A stretch of DNA of 36,450 nt from Candidatus Woesearchaeota archaeon (GCA_018302605.1 JAGVZN010000001.1:1-36450); one strand, 5' to 3'. Shown: positions 18,868-27,767, counted from the first letter of the stretch. A program made the numbers and translations. The notes: generated from the sequence alone by a model not told the origin.

Positions 18868-19470
18868 TTATTTCTTAATCAAAGAATACCGCAAAGCGAC
18901 ATCTTTCCAATTGATCAGCTTCACAAAATTATCTACCCACTCTGCCCGCCGGTTTTGATATTTCAGGTAGTATGCGTGTTCCCAGACGTCACAGACCAAC
19001 AGCGGCGTCAGGCCAGGCACAAAACAATCCTGATGTTTCTCAACCTGAAAGATATGCAGATGGCCATGCCCGTCTGCTGCCAATACACCCCAACCGGAAC
19101 CTTCTACGGCAACAGTCGCAGCTTTGAATTGAACTATGAATTTTTCCCAGCTGCCAAAAGATTTTTCTAAAGCAGCTAACAATTCACTTTCCGCTTTGTT
19201 ATCTTCTTTCCCCGGGCACATATTCTCCCAGAACAGACAGTGCAAGGCGTGTCCCGCGCCGTGGAAGGCCAATTCTCGTTCCCAATGCTTAATCAAAGCA
19301 AAATTACCACTTTCCCGTGCTTCTCTCAATTTCGCCACGGCGTTATTCAGGCCAGTTACATATCCAGCGTGGTGTTTTGTGTGATGTATTTCTAGCGTTT
19401 GTTGATCATAATACGGCTCCAAAGCGTCGTAGGTGTAGGGCAGTTTTGGTAATAAAAATTCTTCAGTCAT
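18868..19470 (-). CDS. sodA: Fe/Mn superoxide dismutase
   Basis: LPKLPYTYDALEPYYDQQTLEIHHTKHHAGYVTGLNNAV...WEHAYYLKYQNRRAEWVDNFVKLINW. Confidence 0.97.
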   Translation of the reverse strand: MTEEFLLPKLPYTYDALEPYYDQQTLEIHHTKHHAGYVTGLNNAVAKLREARESGNFALIKHWERELAFHGAGHALHCLFWENMCPGKEDNKAESELLAALEKSFGSWEKFIVQFKAATVAVEGSGWGVLAADGHGHLHIFQVEKHQDCFVPGLTPLLVCDVWEHAYYLKYQNRRAEWVDNFVKLINWKDVALRYSLIKK

Positions 19471-19542
19471 GGTAGATCATCCTCCTATTTTGGGATATAT
19501 GGAAAAAGAATAGTTTAAATATGTTATGATTTTAATGTCAAT

Positions 19543-20169
19543 ATGATTAAGCTGGTCGGTTTTTTTATCTTATGCTTGATCGCTGTGTCCGGCTGCTTAC
19601 CAATGACAACAACAAAAACAATTGACAAGACAGCAGTAGCTGAAAAGACAGAGATAGCTACCTTTGCCGGCGGCTGTTTCTGGTGCATGGAAGCAGCTTT
19701 TCAGGAAGTGCCCGGCGTTCTTACAGCTATTTCTGGATATACTGGCGGGAAAATAGATAATCCAACGTACAACGATGTACTTTCCGGTAAGACCGGCCAT
19801 CAGGAAGCTGTGCAGCTGACCTACGACCCGCAGAAAATTTCTTACGGGGAGCTTCTGGACATCTTTTGGCAGCAGATCGATCCGACTGATGCTGGCGGCC
19901 AATTTGCCGATCGCGGTTCAGAATATCAGACAGCGATCTTTTATCATAGCGAAGAGCAGCGGAAATTGGCAGAACGATCAAAAAAAGATTTGGCCGAGTC
20001 TGGAAAATTCGAGAAACCGATTGTCACGGAAATCCTTCCAGCTGCAACATTTTATCCCGCCGAAGAATATCATCAGGATTATTATCTGAAAAGAACAGCT
20101 CAATATCAAGCCTATGCCGAAGGTTCGGGAAGGAAAAGCTTTATTCGGAAGATGCGGGAGAAAGAATGA
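19543..20169 (+). CDS. msrA: Peptide methionine sulfoxide reductase MsrA with lipoprotein signal peptide
   Basis: ATFAGGCFWCMEAAFQEVPGVLTAISGYTGGKIDNPTYNDVLSGKTGHQEAVQLTYDP; N-terminal LIAVSGC lipobox. Confidence 0.95.
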   Translation: MIKLVGFFILCLIAVSGCLPMTTTKTIDKTAVAEKTEIATFAGGCFWCMEAAFQEVPGVLTAISGYTGGKIDNPTYNDVLSGKTGHQEAVQLTYDPQKISYGELLDIFWQQIDPTDAGGQFADRGSEYQTAIFYHSEEQRKLAERSKKDLAESGKFEKPIVTEILPAATFYPAEEYHQDYYLKRTAQYQAYAEGSGRKSFIRKMREKE

Positions 20170-20324
20170 AAGAGCTTGTTGCATTTTTCATCGAATCCTG
20201 TTATGCTCTTTAACCATACGAAGTGTGGTCAAACTTCGTCCAAATATTTTTTTTGGGAAAAATTATTTCAAGAACGAATTTCTATCAAGTTATAAGAATC
20301 GAGGGCAAGAAGTATTGTGTATTA

Positions 20325-20810
20325 TTATTTAGTGGGTCTTTGATATCTTTCTCGGGCATATTCTAATGCATCAACAATTCCCGTGAAATTGTGTGCATCA
20401 GCTAAAGACCTGGCCCTAAATTGAATTTTCGTGTATGGAACATTACTGTCATCAATCGTTTGTTTTAATGCTTCGGGTGTAACATCTGTTTTTTTAGCTT
20501 CAGATTCATGACCAAACTGTCTAGCTTGAATTTGTTGCTCTAAAGTAAGAGAAGGAGTACTTCCTAAAGCATAAAACAGTAAATATTTATCAAAGACCGG
20601 TGTTCGAGCAGTATTTCGACTCCAATCCATAAAAGCAGAATAATTTGTAACAACACTCAGTGATTTCCCAAAAGCAGCAAATAATTCTTGACCCCAAACT
20701 GCATCTTGAGGAGATTGAGTTTCGACTGTTCTCCTAAATGATTCATACAATTGATCGGTTTGGAAATCAAGTGCTTCTATTTGTTCATTTGATAATGTTC
20801 TGCTTGTCAT
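20325..20810 (-). CDS. Hypothetical protein (161 aa)
   Basis: ORF with ATG and AT-rich promoter upstream. Confidence 0.55.
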   Translation of the reverse strand: MTSRTLSNEQIEALDFQTDQLYESFRRTVETQSPQDAVWGQELFAAFGKSLSVVTNYSAFMDWSRNTARTPVFDKYLLFYALGSTPSLTLEQQIQARQFGHESEAKKTDVTPEALKQTIDDSNVPYTKIQFRARSLADAHNFTGIVDALEYARERYQRPTK

Positions 20811-20923
20811 TTTAATCTGAATAATAGGGGGTAGTATTTAAATCTTTGGTTTCTTAGTCTTTTATGAGTAGTAAAATTTCTTCTTGCCACTTCCGCCATT
20901 TTGCTCCAAAAAAATTGGGACCA

Positions 20924-21328
20924 TCATTTCTTTTCAAACCGTTCTTTATCCCTACCGTAACATTTTTCCATCACTCGGTCAAAAGATTCATCAAGATTTA
21001 TCCCCTGAGAATTAGCAAGACAGCAGAGAGAAAATATAACGTCGGCCATTTCTACGCCAAGATGATGTTCCCCTTCTCCTACTTTCTTCTTTTTCGGACC
21101 AAATTGGTGGTTTAATTCTCTTCCTATAACGAAGGAACAAAATAATTAATAAAATTTGTTTGTTCCTTCGAATATAATAGCGGAACTGATATTAATCACT
21201 TACTACCGCTATTATACTTCCCCAGCTTCCTCCGCTAGACGAGCAAAGATTTCGTGTGGTTTCCAGTATCCAATTTTATACTGCTGTACCCATTCATCAA
21301 CTTGGTCTTGTAATTCTTTCAAAGACAT
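20924..21328 (-). pseudogene. mazG: MazG-like nucleotide pyrophosphohydrolase interrupted by an 88-bp element
   Basis: 5' part MSLKELQDQVDEWVQQYKIGYWKPHEIFARLAEEAGEV then stop; 3' part GRELNHQFGPKKKKVGEGEHHLGVEMADVIFSLCCLANSQGINLDESFDRVMEKCYGRDKERFEKK*. Start codon overlaps the peroxiredoxin stop (TGATG). Confidence 0.88.
21127..21214. mobile_element. 88-bp double-hairpin MITE-like insertion at a TA site in mazG
   Basis: Hairpin 1 CGAAGGAACAAA (21130-21141)/TTTGTTCCTTCG (21159-21170); hairpin 2 ATAATAGCGG (21174-21183)/CCGCTATTAT (21206-21215); TA at both borders. Confidence 0.82.
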
Positions 21329-21903
21329 CAGATCTTTCCGACCAAGTCTAATCCTGGCTTCAATGTTTTCTTGCCTGGCTGCCAGCTTGCGGGGCAGACT
21401 TCGTCGCCATGCTCACGGACAAATTGTGCCGCTTTAATCTTTCTCAGCAGTTCTGCAGTACTTCTTCCAATACTATTATCATGTATCTCCAATGCTTTCA
21501 GTACGCCATCGGGATCGATGATAAACGTGCCTCGTAAACTAATCCCTTCCATGGGGATGATCGTTCCATAGGCCGTACAAAGCTGAGCAGCCGGATCAGC
21601 GACCATCGGGAAAGTGATTTTCTGGATTGTTGCCGAGGTATCAGCCCAAGCTTTATGGACAAAAGCGGTGTCTGTACTGACACTGAACACTTCCACATTC
21701 AATTTTTTTAACTCTTCATATTGATCTGCTAATTCACCCAGTTCTGTCGGGCAGATGAATGTAAAATCTGCAGGATAGAAAAAGAGGACAACCCATTTTC
21801 CTTTGTAATCTTTTAGTTTGACATCGACTATTTTCCCCTGGTGATATGCCTTTGCTTCAAATAGTGGTGCCGGTGAACCGATTGCTAGTTTATTTTCGTC
21901 CAT
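21328..21903 (-). CDS. Peroxiredoxin (AhpC/Prx family)
   Basis: FFYPADFTFICPTELGELADQYEELKKLNVEVFSVSTD...HGDEVCPASWQPG (two cysteines); AAAGGAGGT ribosome-binding site before ATG 21903. Confidence 0.96.
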   Translation of the reverse strand: MDENKLAIGSPAPLFEAKAYHQGKIVDVKLKDYKGKWVVLFFYPADFTFICPTELGELADQYEELKKLNVEVFSVSTDTAFVHKAWADTSATIQKITFPMVADPAAQLCTAYGTIIPMEGISLRGTFIIDPDGVLKALEIHDNSIGRSTAELLRKIKAAQFVREHGDEVCPASWQPGKKTLKPGLDLVGKI

Positions 21904-22050
21904 TGTAACTACCTCCTTTACGTCGTTGATGACGATCAGAAATGATTGGTATTTTAAAGAATGACATTCATATATAAACATTTTGGAATAAGAAACTAGT
22001 GTTTGTTTAGAGAGGTTTGAATAATTCAATTATTGATTTACAAACTTCTC

Positions 22051-22088
22051 TTTAGCTGGCGGTGCGGCTGACTTTTTCTCCAGAGTCC
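22051..22088. repeat. Partial copy of hairpin family 2 end
   Basis: GGCTGACTTTTTCTCCAGAGTCC compared with GCTGACTTTTTCTCCAGAGCC of copy 1; directly upstream of CATTTATATA box. Confidence 0.55.
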
Positions 22089-22132
22089 ATAATCCCAGAA
22101 CATTTATATAGGTGTTTTGGTTTGCAAAGAGC

Positions 22133-22708
22133 ATGGGCTGGTTATCAAATACGACAAGTTGGGTTAAAAAAAATGTTCTGCGGATAGAACCGCCGCCAAA
22201 AGGACTTACTGTCTATCAGCGAGATCGTGATCGGCGCGAAGCTCAGCGCAAAGCACAGGTCGATTTGTCTACCCGAAACAAAAGTAGGGAGTTAGGTGTA
22301 CTTCTCAAAGAAGCATATGATAATGGTAACCATATCTTGGTTAATACACAGGCATTCCAACGTCTCTGTAACCGACAGCTGACGCCTTACAATACTCCTG
22401 CCTGGAAAGAGAAGATTGGGACAGAAATTATCGTCCCGGCGGTCAAGTATTGGGAAAAGATCGAGCGCATCCAAGTTCTTGCACCAGAACGGATACCCGG
22501 AAAACCAAAAAAGGATGTTGTGAAGATGCAGCTCTATCGCCGCACGCTTTCTGCCGTTGCTGACAAAGATTTTAAAGAATCCGCAAATAAGTTCCTGAAT
22601 ATGCTGCAAAGTGCAATCAAAGCCAGGCAGGAACAGCTAATTAAGCTGGGCTACGAAATTGAAAGAAGAGCGAGGATAGAAAAGCAGGGGATAATATCGA
22701 AGCTATAA
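22133..22708 (+). CDS. Hypothetical protein (~191 aa)
   Basis: ATG 22133 about 25 nt after CATTTATATAGG; no family recognised. Confidence 0.65.
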   Translation: MGWLSNTTSWVKKNVLRIEPPPKGLTVYQRDRDRREAQRKAQVDLSTRNKSRELGVLLKEAYDNGNHILVNTQAFQRLCNRQLTPYNTPAWKEKIGTEIIVPAVKYWEKIERIQVLAPERIPGKPKKDVVKMQLYRRTLSAVADKDFKESANKFLNMLQSAIKARQEQLIKLGYEIERRARIEKQGIISKL

Positions 22709-22797
22709 TCATTCTCACGTCCAAAATGTCGATTTAAATGGATAAAACCATATAACCGCCACTTCTCAAATAAGTAAAGTACTATTTTGAGCAATTT

Positions 22798-24906
22798 CTA
22801 CCTTAACTTCAATAGCTTCGCGTTAATCGCTACAATAACCGTACTTAAAGACATAAATACCGCCCCGACAGCGGGACTTAATAACAGATCGTATTTATAC
22901 AAGACTCCGGCAGCAAGAGGAATAGCCACAAGATTATAGCCTGTCGCCCAGAGGAGATTTTGTTTCATCTTAGAGTATGTCGTTTTAGCCAAACCAATAA
23001 TCGAAGCAACATCCCGCGGATCATTTCTCACCAGAATAATATCAGCAGATTCTATCGCCACATCTGTTCCAGCACCGATCGCAATACCCGCATCTGCCTG
23101 CACTAACGCCGGCGCATCATTGACACCATCGCCGACCATCACTACTTTCATCCCTTTTGCTTGCAGTTTTTTGATAGCATCCGCTTTTTGATCCGGCAAG
23201 ACTTCGGCAAAGAAATCATCTAGCCCGAGTTCTTGGGAAACCCACTCCGCTACTTTTTGATTATCTCCGGTGAGCATCATGCACTTGATATTCATCGCTT
23301 TTAACTTTTGTATTGCTTCTTTTGATTCTTCCCTAATGATATCAGCAAGAGCGATGAACCCAAGCACTTTATTCTTCTCCAGAACAAAAATAACTGTCTT
23401 TCCTTGCTTTTCTAACCTGGCACTCTTCTCATTTGGTTTGATCTGATGCTCTTTAAGATACGACGGCCCAACAACGGTGATTACTTTTTTTCCGATATTT
23501 CCTTGTATTCCCTTGCCAGGCAGAGCACGAAATTTCTGGACTACCGTCAGCTTGATTTTTTCCTCAGCTGCTTTTCGAGTTATTCCTTTGGCAATCGGAT
23601 GTTCCGAATTTCTTTCAAGGGAAGCAGCATACGACAGAATTTGTTGAGAGGTAAATCCTTTTTCAGTGATAATATCAGTCACACCAAACTCGCCTTTCGT
23701 CAGCGTTCCCGTCTTATCAAAGACGATCGTATCGATATTCCTGATACTTTCAAACGCAATCCGATTTCGAATCAAAAAACCATTTCTGGCAGCAATCGAA
23801 GTTGAGACGGCAACGACAAGTGGCACCGCCAAGCCTAAAGCATGCGGACAGGTAATAATCATAACCGTGACCATTCTTTCCAACGCAAAAGTAAACTTTA
23901 AACCGATAGCAAGCCATAACGCTAAGGTTAATGTTCCTACAGAAACGGAAATGATCGTCAGCCACGTTGCCGCCCGATTTGCCAAGTCTTGTGTCTTTGA
24001 CTTTGATTCCTGCGCTTGTTTGACGAGATTGATAACTTTTGCCAAATAGGTGTCTTCACCAGTATGGGTTATTTTGACTTCTAATGCGCCTTCGCTGTTA
24101 ATCGAACCGCCGATAACTTTATCTCCTTTTTTCCGGCTGACTGGTTTCGATTCACCAGTGAGCATGGACTCGTTTAGACTGCTTTCGCCTTTGATGACGA
24201 TGCCATCAGCAGGAATTTTTTCTCCGGGGCGGACGAGGACAATATCCCCCATTTTTAATTGAGATAATGGAACGTCTTTAATTTTATTCTGATTAGTGAT
24301 CAAATGCGCCTCAGCAGGCATTAATTTTACTAGTGCTTCTAATGCACGAGAAGCACCAAGAATAGATCGCATTTCGATCCAATGGCCGAGAAGCATAATA
24401 TCGATCAATGTTGCTAGTTCCCAGAAAAAGATCTCTCCTTGCAAGCCAAAGACAACTACGGAGCTGTAGATAAAAGCTACGCTAATCGCCAAAGCAATAA
24501 GCGTCATCATCCCCGGTAATTTATTTTTTATTTCTTCAACAATACCTTTGAGAAATGGCCAGCCCCCATAAAAAAAGACGATTACCGAGAACGCAAATAA
24601 AAGATAGGTATCGCCATTAAATTGAATGTTAAATCCAAATAGATCATGGATAAATGGGGAGAGAAAGAGGATGGGGATAGTAAGAATGATTGAGACCAAA
24701 AATCGTTTCTTGAAATCACGAATCATCATTTCGTGATGCTGGCTGTGATCGTGATTTACCGGTTTGTGTTCACCATCTTGAGATGAATGAGGAGAAGAAA
24801 CGGGAGGGGATCTTCCCCCCTCGGCAACAAGCACTGCACCATCCATCGTGCATCTTCCCGGCTTGCTAAACGTCATCCCGCATTTTGGACATTGGTATTT
24901 TGCCAT
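22798..24906 (-). CDS. copB: P1B-type heavy-metal ATPase, CopB type (CPH motif)
   Basis: N-terminal YQCPKCGMTFSKPGRCTMDGAVLV and His-rich HSSQDGEHKPVNHDHSQHHEMM; TGES, TCPHALGLAVPL, DKTGTLTKG, GDGVNDAPAL. Confidence 0.94.
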   Translation of the reverse strand: MAKYQCPKCGMTFSKPGRCTMDGAVLVAEGGRSPPVSSPHSSQDGEHKPVNHDHSQHHEMMIRDFKKRFLVSIILTIPILFLSPFIHDLFGFNIQFNGDTYLLFAFSVIVFFYGGWPFLKGIVEEIKNKLPGMMTLIALAISVAFIYSSVVVFGLQGEIFFWELATLIDIMLLGHWIEMRSILGASRALEALVKLMPAEAHLITNQNKIKDVPLSQLKMGDIVLVRPGEKIPADGIVIKGESSLNESMLTGESKPVSRKKGDKVIGGSINSEGALEVKITHTGEDTYLAKVINLVKQAQESKSKTQDLANRAATWLTIISVSVGTLTLALWLAIGLKFTFALERMVTVMIITCPHALGLAVPLVVAVSTSIAARNGFLIRNRIAFESIRNIDTIVFDKTGTLTKGEFGVTDIITEKGFTSQQILSYAASLERNSEHPIAKGITRKAAEEKIKLTVVQKFRALPGKGIQGNIGKKVITVVGPSYLKEHQIKPNEKSARLEKQGKTVIFVLEKNKVLGFIALADIIREESKEAIQKLKAMNIKCMMLTGDNQKVAEWVSQELGLDDFFAEVLPDQKADAIKKLQAKGMKVVMVGDGVNDAPALVQADAGIAIGAGTDVAIESADIILVRNDPRDVASIIGLAKTTYSKMKQNLLWATGYNLVAIPLAAGVLYKYDLLLSPAVGAVFMSLSTVIVAINAKLLKLR

Positions 24907-24912
24907 GTTTAT

Positions 24913-25083
24913 TCACCCGGTTTTTTCCTTTTTGACGGCATGTTGAGTGATCTCAAGATTGCAATTATTATACTTTCTACACCACGCTTCACACTTTTCT
25001 GCCCACTTTTTCTGGCTATAATAAAAGCCGCATTGGTTGCAAAAGTATTTCTTCGGTTTTATGCTTCCCGTTTTATCACTCAC
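24913..25083 (-). CDS. Small Cys-rich protein (56 aa), missed by ORF track
   Basis: GTG start; (V/M)SDKTGSIKPKKYFCNQCGFYYSQKKWAEKCEAWCRKYNNCNLEITQHAVKKEKTG*; CXXC and CX3C plus a further Cys; between copB and the DUF2892 gene. Confidence 0.75.
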   Translation of the reverse strand: MSDKTGSIKPKKYFCNQCGFYYSQKKWAEKCEAWCRKYNNCNLEITQHAVKKEKTG

Positions 25084-25093
25084 TACAACACGA

Positions 25094-25291
25094 TTAGCTT
25101 TTATTATTGATGTTCAGCAAGCTATGCAGCCAGCACCATCCCACAAAGCTTTCGATTAAAGCAATCCAGCCAAGAATAGCGATCAGCCAACTCGCCCAAA
25201 CTGCATTGTACTGCGGCATCCACGGGCCAAGCCACCAGAAAGCTAAGCCAAACCGCAGGATACGGTCTAATTTACCTAAATTTTGTTTCAT
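25094..25291 (-). CDS. DUF2892-like membrane protein
   Basis: MKQNLGKLDRILRFGLAFWWLGPW...WLIAILGWIALIESFVGWCWLHSLLNI, typical two-helix DUF2892. Confidence 0.82.
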   Translation of the reverse strand: MKQNLGKLDRILRFGLAFWWLGPWMPQYNAVWASWLIAILGWIALIESFVGWCWLHSLLNINNKS

Positions 25292-25381
25292 CTTTTCACC
25301 TCTTTGATAATATTGGTAGAATAATTTTATTGGTTATAAATGTTTAGGGATGCTGGCACAATCCCTCACAAACATTTAAAT

Positions 25382-25401
25382 ATATGAAACTTATTTCATA
25401 T
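25382..25401. promoter_or_regulatory. Predicted ArsR operator
   Basis: Perfect inverted repeat ATATGAAA-CTTA-TTTCATAT between AACATTTAAATA and the ArsR start codon. Confidence 0.7.
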
Positions 25402-25729
25402 GAAAATGGACTCACCTAAACCCAAAATGGGAAAAAGAGCGTATCAGCTCTTCTTCAGCACACTGGCTAATGAAACGAGATTAACGCTGATCAACATTCT
25501 CCGCCAAAAGCCATTAAATGTTACGCAGATCTGTGAGGTCGCAAATCTTGAACAAAGTCTGGTTTCGCATCATCTCAAAATGCTCGAGCACCACGGGATG
25601 GTGTTCAAGAAAAAAGAAGGAAAGTTTCGTTATTATACCGTAAACGAGAAAACGATTAAGCCGCTGCTGGAATCCATCGATGCGCATATGAAAGAATACT
25701 GCTGCAAGATACTCGCAGGGAAAAGGTAG
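25400..25729 (+). CDS. ArsR-family metal-responsive regulator
   Basis: FFSTLANETRLTLINILRQKPLNVTQICEVANLEQSLVSHHLKMLEHHGMVFKKKEGKFRYYTVNEKTI. Confidence 0.94.
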   Translation: MKMDSPKPKMGKRAYQLFFSTLANETRLTLINILRQKPLNVTQICEVANLEQSLVSHHLKMLEHHGMVFKKKEGKFRYYTVNEKTIKPLLESIDAHMKEYCCKILAGKR

Positions 25730-25739
25730 GAGAAGAAAA

Positions 25740-26441
25740 ATGGCGGCCCAAACAAGAGTTAAACCCACAACTAAACCAACAACAGAACAGAAAAACATCC
25801 AGGCAAACAAAACTTTTTTCGGCCGCTGGTCAAAGACTTACGATTCATTAGGAATACGCTTCTGGATGCGGCGATTTCAAATTCCGGCATTGCGCGAGAT
25901 TAAATTTCAACCAGGAATAAAGATTTTAGATTTAAGCTGCGGAACGGGAGAACTATTGCAGGATCTATACCGCAGAGGCAAAGGAAAGATAAAATTATTT
26001 GGACTAGATATTTCCGAGGAAATGCTGGAGATGGCGAGGAAGAAACTGCCCTTGGAAGTAACTTTAGTCCGGGGGGATGTGCACCGCCTTCCCTTCGACA
26101 GCGGAGAATTTGATTATGTTCTCTGCACCGAGGCGTTTCATCATTATCATTCCCAATATCAGGCTGTCACAGAGATGAAACGAGTTTTGAAGAACGACGG
26201 TAAAATAATCATTGTCGATATTAACTTCTTCTTACCCTCGATCCATTGGCTTTTCCAGAAACTGGAGCCAGGATGTGTTAAGATCAACAATCAGGGGGAG
26301 ATGGGCTTGTTGTTCAAAAAGAACGGCCTAAAGATAGCTAGACAACAGCGAAATTTTCTGTTTGCGATCATGACGATTGGACAAAAAGAGGAAAGAGGAA
26401 AAAAAGATAAAAATATGGAAAAAGAGGAAATCAGAAAATGA
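25740..26441 (+). CDS. Class I SAM-dependent methyltransferase
   Basis: ILDLSCGTGELLQDLYRRGKGKIKLFGLDISEEMLEMARKKLP...GDVHRLPFDSGEFDYVLCTEAFHHY. Confidence 0.92.
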   Translation: MAAQTRVKPTTKPTTEQKNIQANKTFFGRWSKTYDSLGIRFWMRRFQIPALREIKFQPGIKILDLSCGTGELLQDLYRRGKGKIKLFGLDISEEMLEMARKKLPLEVTLVRGDVHRLPFDSGEFDYVLCTEAFHHYHSQYQAVTEMKRVLKNDGKIIIVDINFFLPSIHWLFQKLEPGCVKINNQGEMGLLFKKNGLKIARQQRNFLFAIMTIGQKEERGKKDKNMEKEEIRK

Positions 26442-26977
26442 CAATCACACCTAAAAAATGGGGAATGATCCTATTGGTCGTAGGAATTATGCTCTTGGGA
26501 ATCCTCGCGCAGGTCAAAATCAATATCGATGAACGAAGCACCTTTCTCTGTACGATCGTCGCGGCCGATCCTGCCTTGACGATGGACGAATGTCCCGCTC
26601 ATAAAGATAGCACATCGTGGCTGTTGGTTGCCGCTTTTGGGATCGTCTTTCTTCTCTTAGGCAGTGGATTTTATCTCATCTTTACACCTGCAGAAAAAAC
26701 AGAAAAAAAAGCCTCATCTTCCGTATCTTCTACGCTGTCTGAACGGGAGATTTATCATAAGCCAAAAAAAGAGGTGGACATAAAACAACTCAGTTCAGAA
26801 GAACAACGGTTGTATACTCTCCTCGTCGAGAATAACGGTTCTCTCTATCAAAGCGATCTAGTCAATAAAACTGGCTTTTCCAAAGTTCAGATTACGCGTA
26901 TTCTTGACCGCATGGAAGGGGCGGGAATTATTGAACGCAAACGACGGGGAATGACCAATGTGGTTATTCTGCAATAA
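26438..26977 (+). CDS. Membrane-anchored winged-helix regulator
   Basis: Two TM segments then LSSEEQRLYTLLVENNGSLYQSDLVNKTGFSKVQITRILDRMEGAGIIERKRRGMTNVVIL; 4-nt overlap with methyltransferase. Confidence 0.85.
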   Translation: MTITPKKWGMILLVVGIMLLGILAQVKINIDERSTFLCTIVAADPALTMDECPAHKDSTSWLLVAAFGIVFLLLGSGFYLIFTPAEKTEKKASSSVSSTLSEREIYHKPKKEVDIKQLSSEEQRLYTLLVENNGSLYQSDLVNKTGFSKVQITRILDRMEGAGIIERKRRGMTNVVILQ

Positions 26978-27015
26978 TTGTATGGGGTTTCCGGAGGTGG
27001 GGGTTGAAAAAAGAA

Positions 27016-27743
27016 GGGGCTCACAGACTATCTATTAATTTAAGAATTTCAACGGCTTTTTTAGGGTCTCCTCTTCCTACCGGAAAATAGCAAGGAATTA
27101 TCTTTGTCTTGAAACCATTATATTCCATATCAAAAACCCTCAGTTTTTGGCTTTTGATAATCTCTGAATAATAATCTATCAATTTTATTTTTTGATGGGT
27201 CATATTTTCAAATGGAATGAGCCCAAAAGTGACTATATATTGGGGTTGAACAATCTCAATTTCTCTTTCCAAAATTGGCAAAAATATCTTAATTTTCTCT
27301 GAATTTGGCAGAGTTGCATCAGGACCGGTCCATTTTACAATATTAGTAAAGTAAAATGATTTTAACTTGAGAAAATTAAGCACTTTATCTGTAAATTCTA
27401 AAGACCAAGATTTTGAATTATTTATTTTTTCAATAAGCTCATCGTCAAACATTCCAGCATGATGGAAAATTCTCCAAATTGGTTTTGTTCCAATAACAGG
27501 AAATCTTGGTCCTTGCCAATTTTGGTCTGAACTAATGTTTACGTGGGTTGGATTTATGAATACAAACATCACTTTTGGACGAAATGTTTTACCATTGCCT
27601 AGAATTGGTTTCAAGCTATTTTCCGGGAAAAGTTCTTGATTCAATTCATTAACAACATTCCATAATTCTTCTAATGTCTGATACTGTTGATACATATATC
27701 ATTAAGGGGAGTAGGCCATTTTAAATACATTTCTGTGAGCCCC
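27016..27743. repeat. 12-bp perfect inverted repeats bounding one gene
   Basis: GGGGCTCACAGA at 27016-27027 and TCTGTGAGCCCC at 27732-27743. Confidence 0.8.
27021..27695 (-). CDS. Uracil-DNA glycosylase superfamily-like protein
   Basis: VMFVFINPTHVN...FYFTNIVKW...YIVTFGLIPFENM...IIPCYFPVGRGDP, the UDG-family arrangement. Confidence 0.7.
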   Translation of the reverse strand: MYQQYQTLEELWNVVNELNQELFPENSLKPILGNGKTFRPKVMFVFINPTHVNISSDQNWQGPRFPVIGTKPIWRIFHHAGMFDDELIEKINNSKSWSLEFTDKVLNFLKLKSFYFTNIVKWTGPDATLPNSEKIKIFLPILEREIEIVQPQYIVTFGLIPFENMTHQKIKLIDYYSEIIKSQKLRVFDMEYNGFKTKIIPCYFPVGRGDPKKAVEILKLIDSL

Positions 27744-27767
27744 GAGCAATATTGCACATAACTACTC

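Noticed and set aside
21120-21221. 5-bp CTTCC duplication around the mazG insertion
   Set aside because: CTTCC does flank the insert, but removing element plus CTTCC breaks the mazG frame, while a TA duplication restores it; CTTCC is probably pre-existing sequence on both sides.
23446-24262. Plus-strand ORFs opposite copB (and similar ones opposite copA, rps and priS genes)
   Set aside because: They are antisense shadow ORFs of strongly conserved genes with no recognisable domains.
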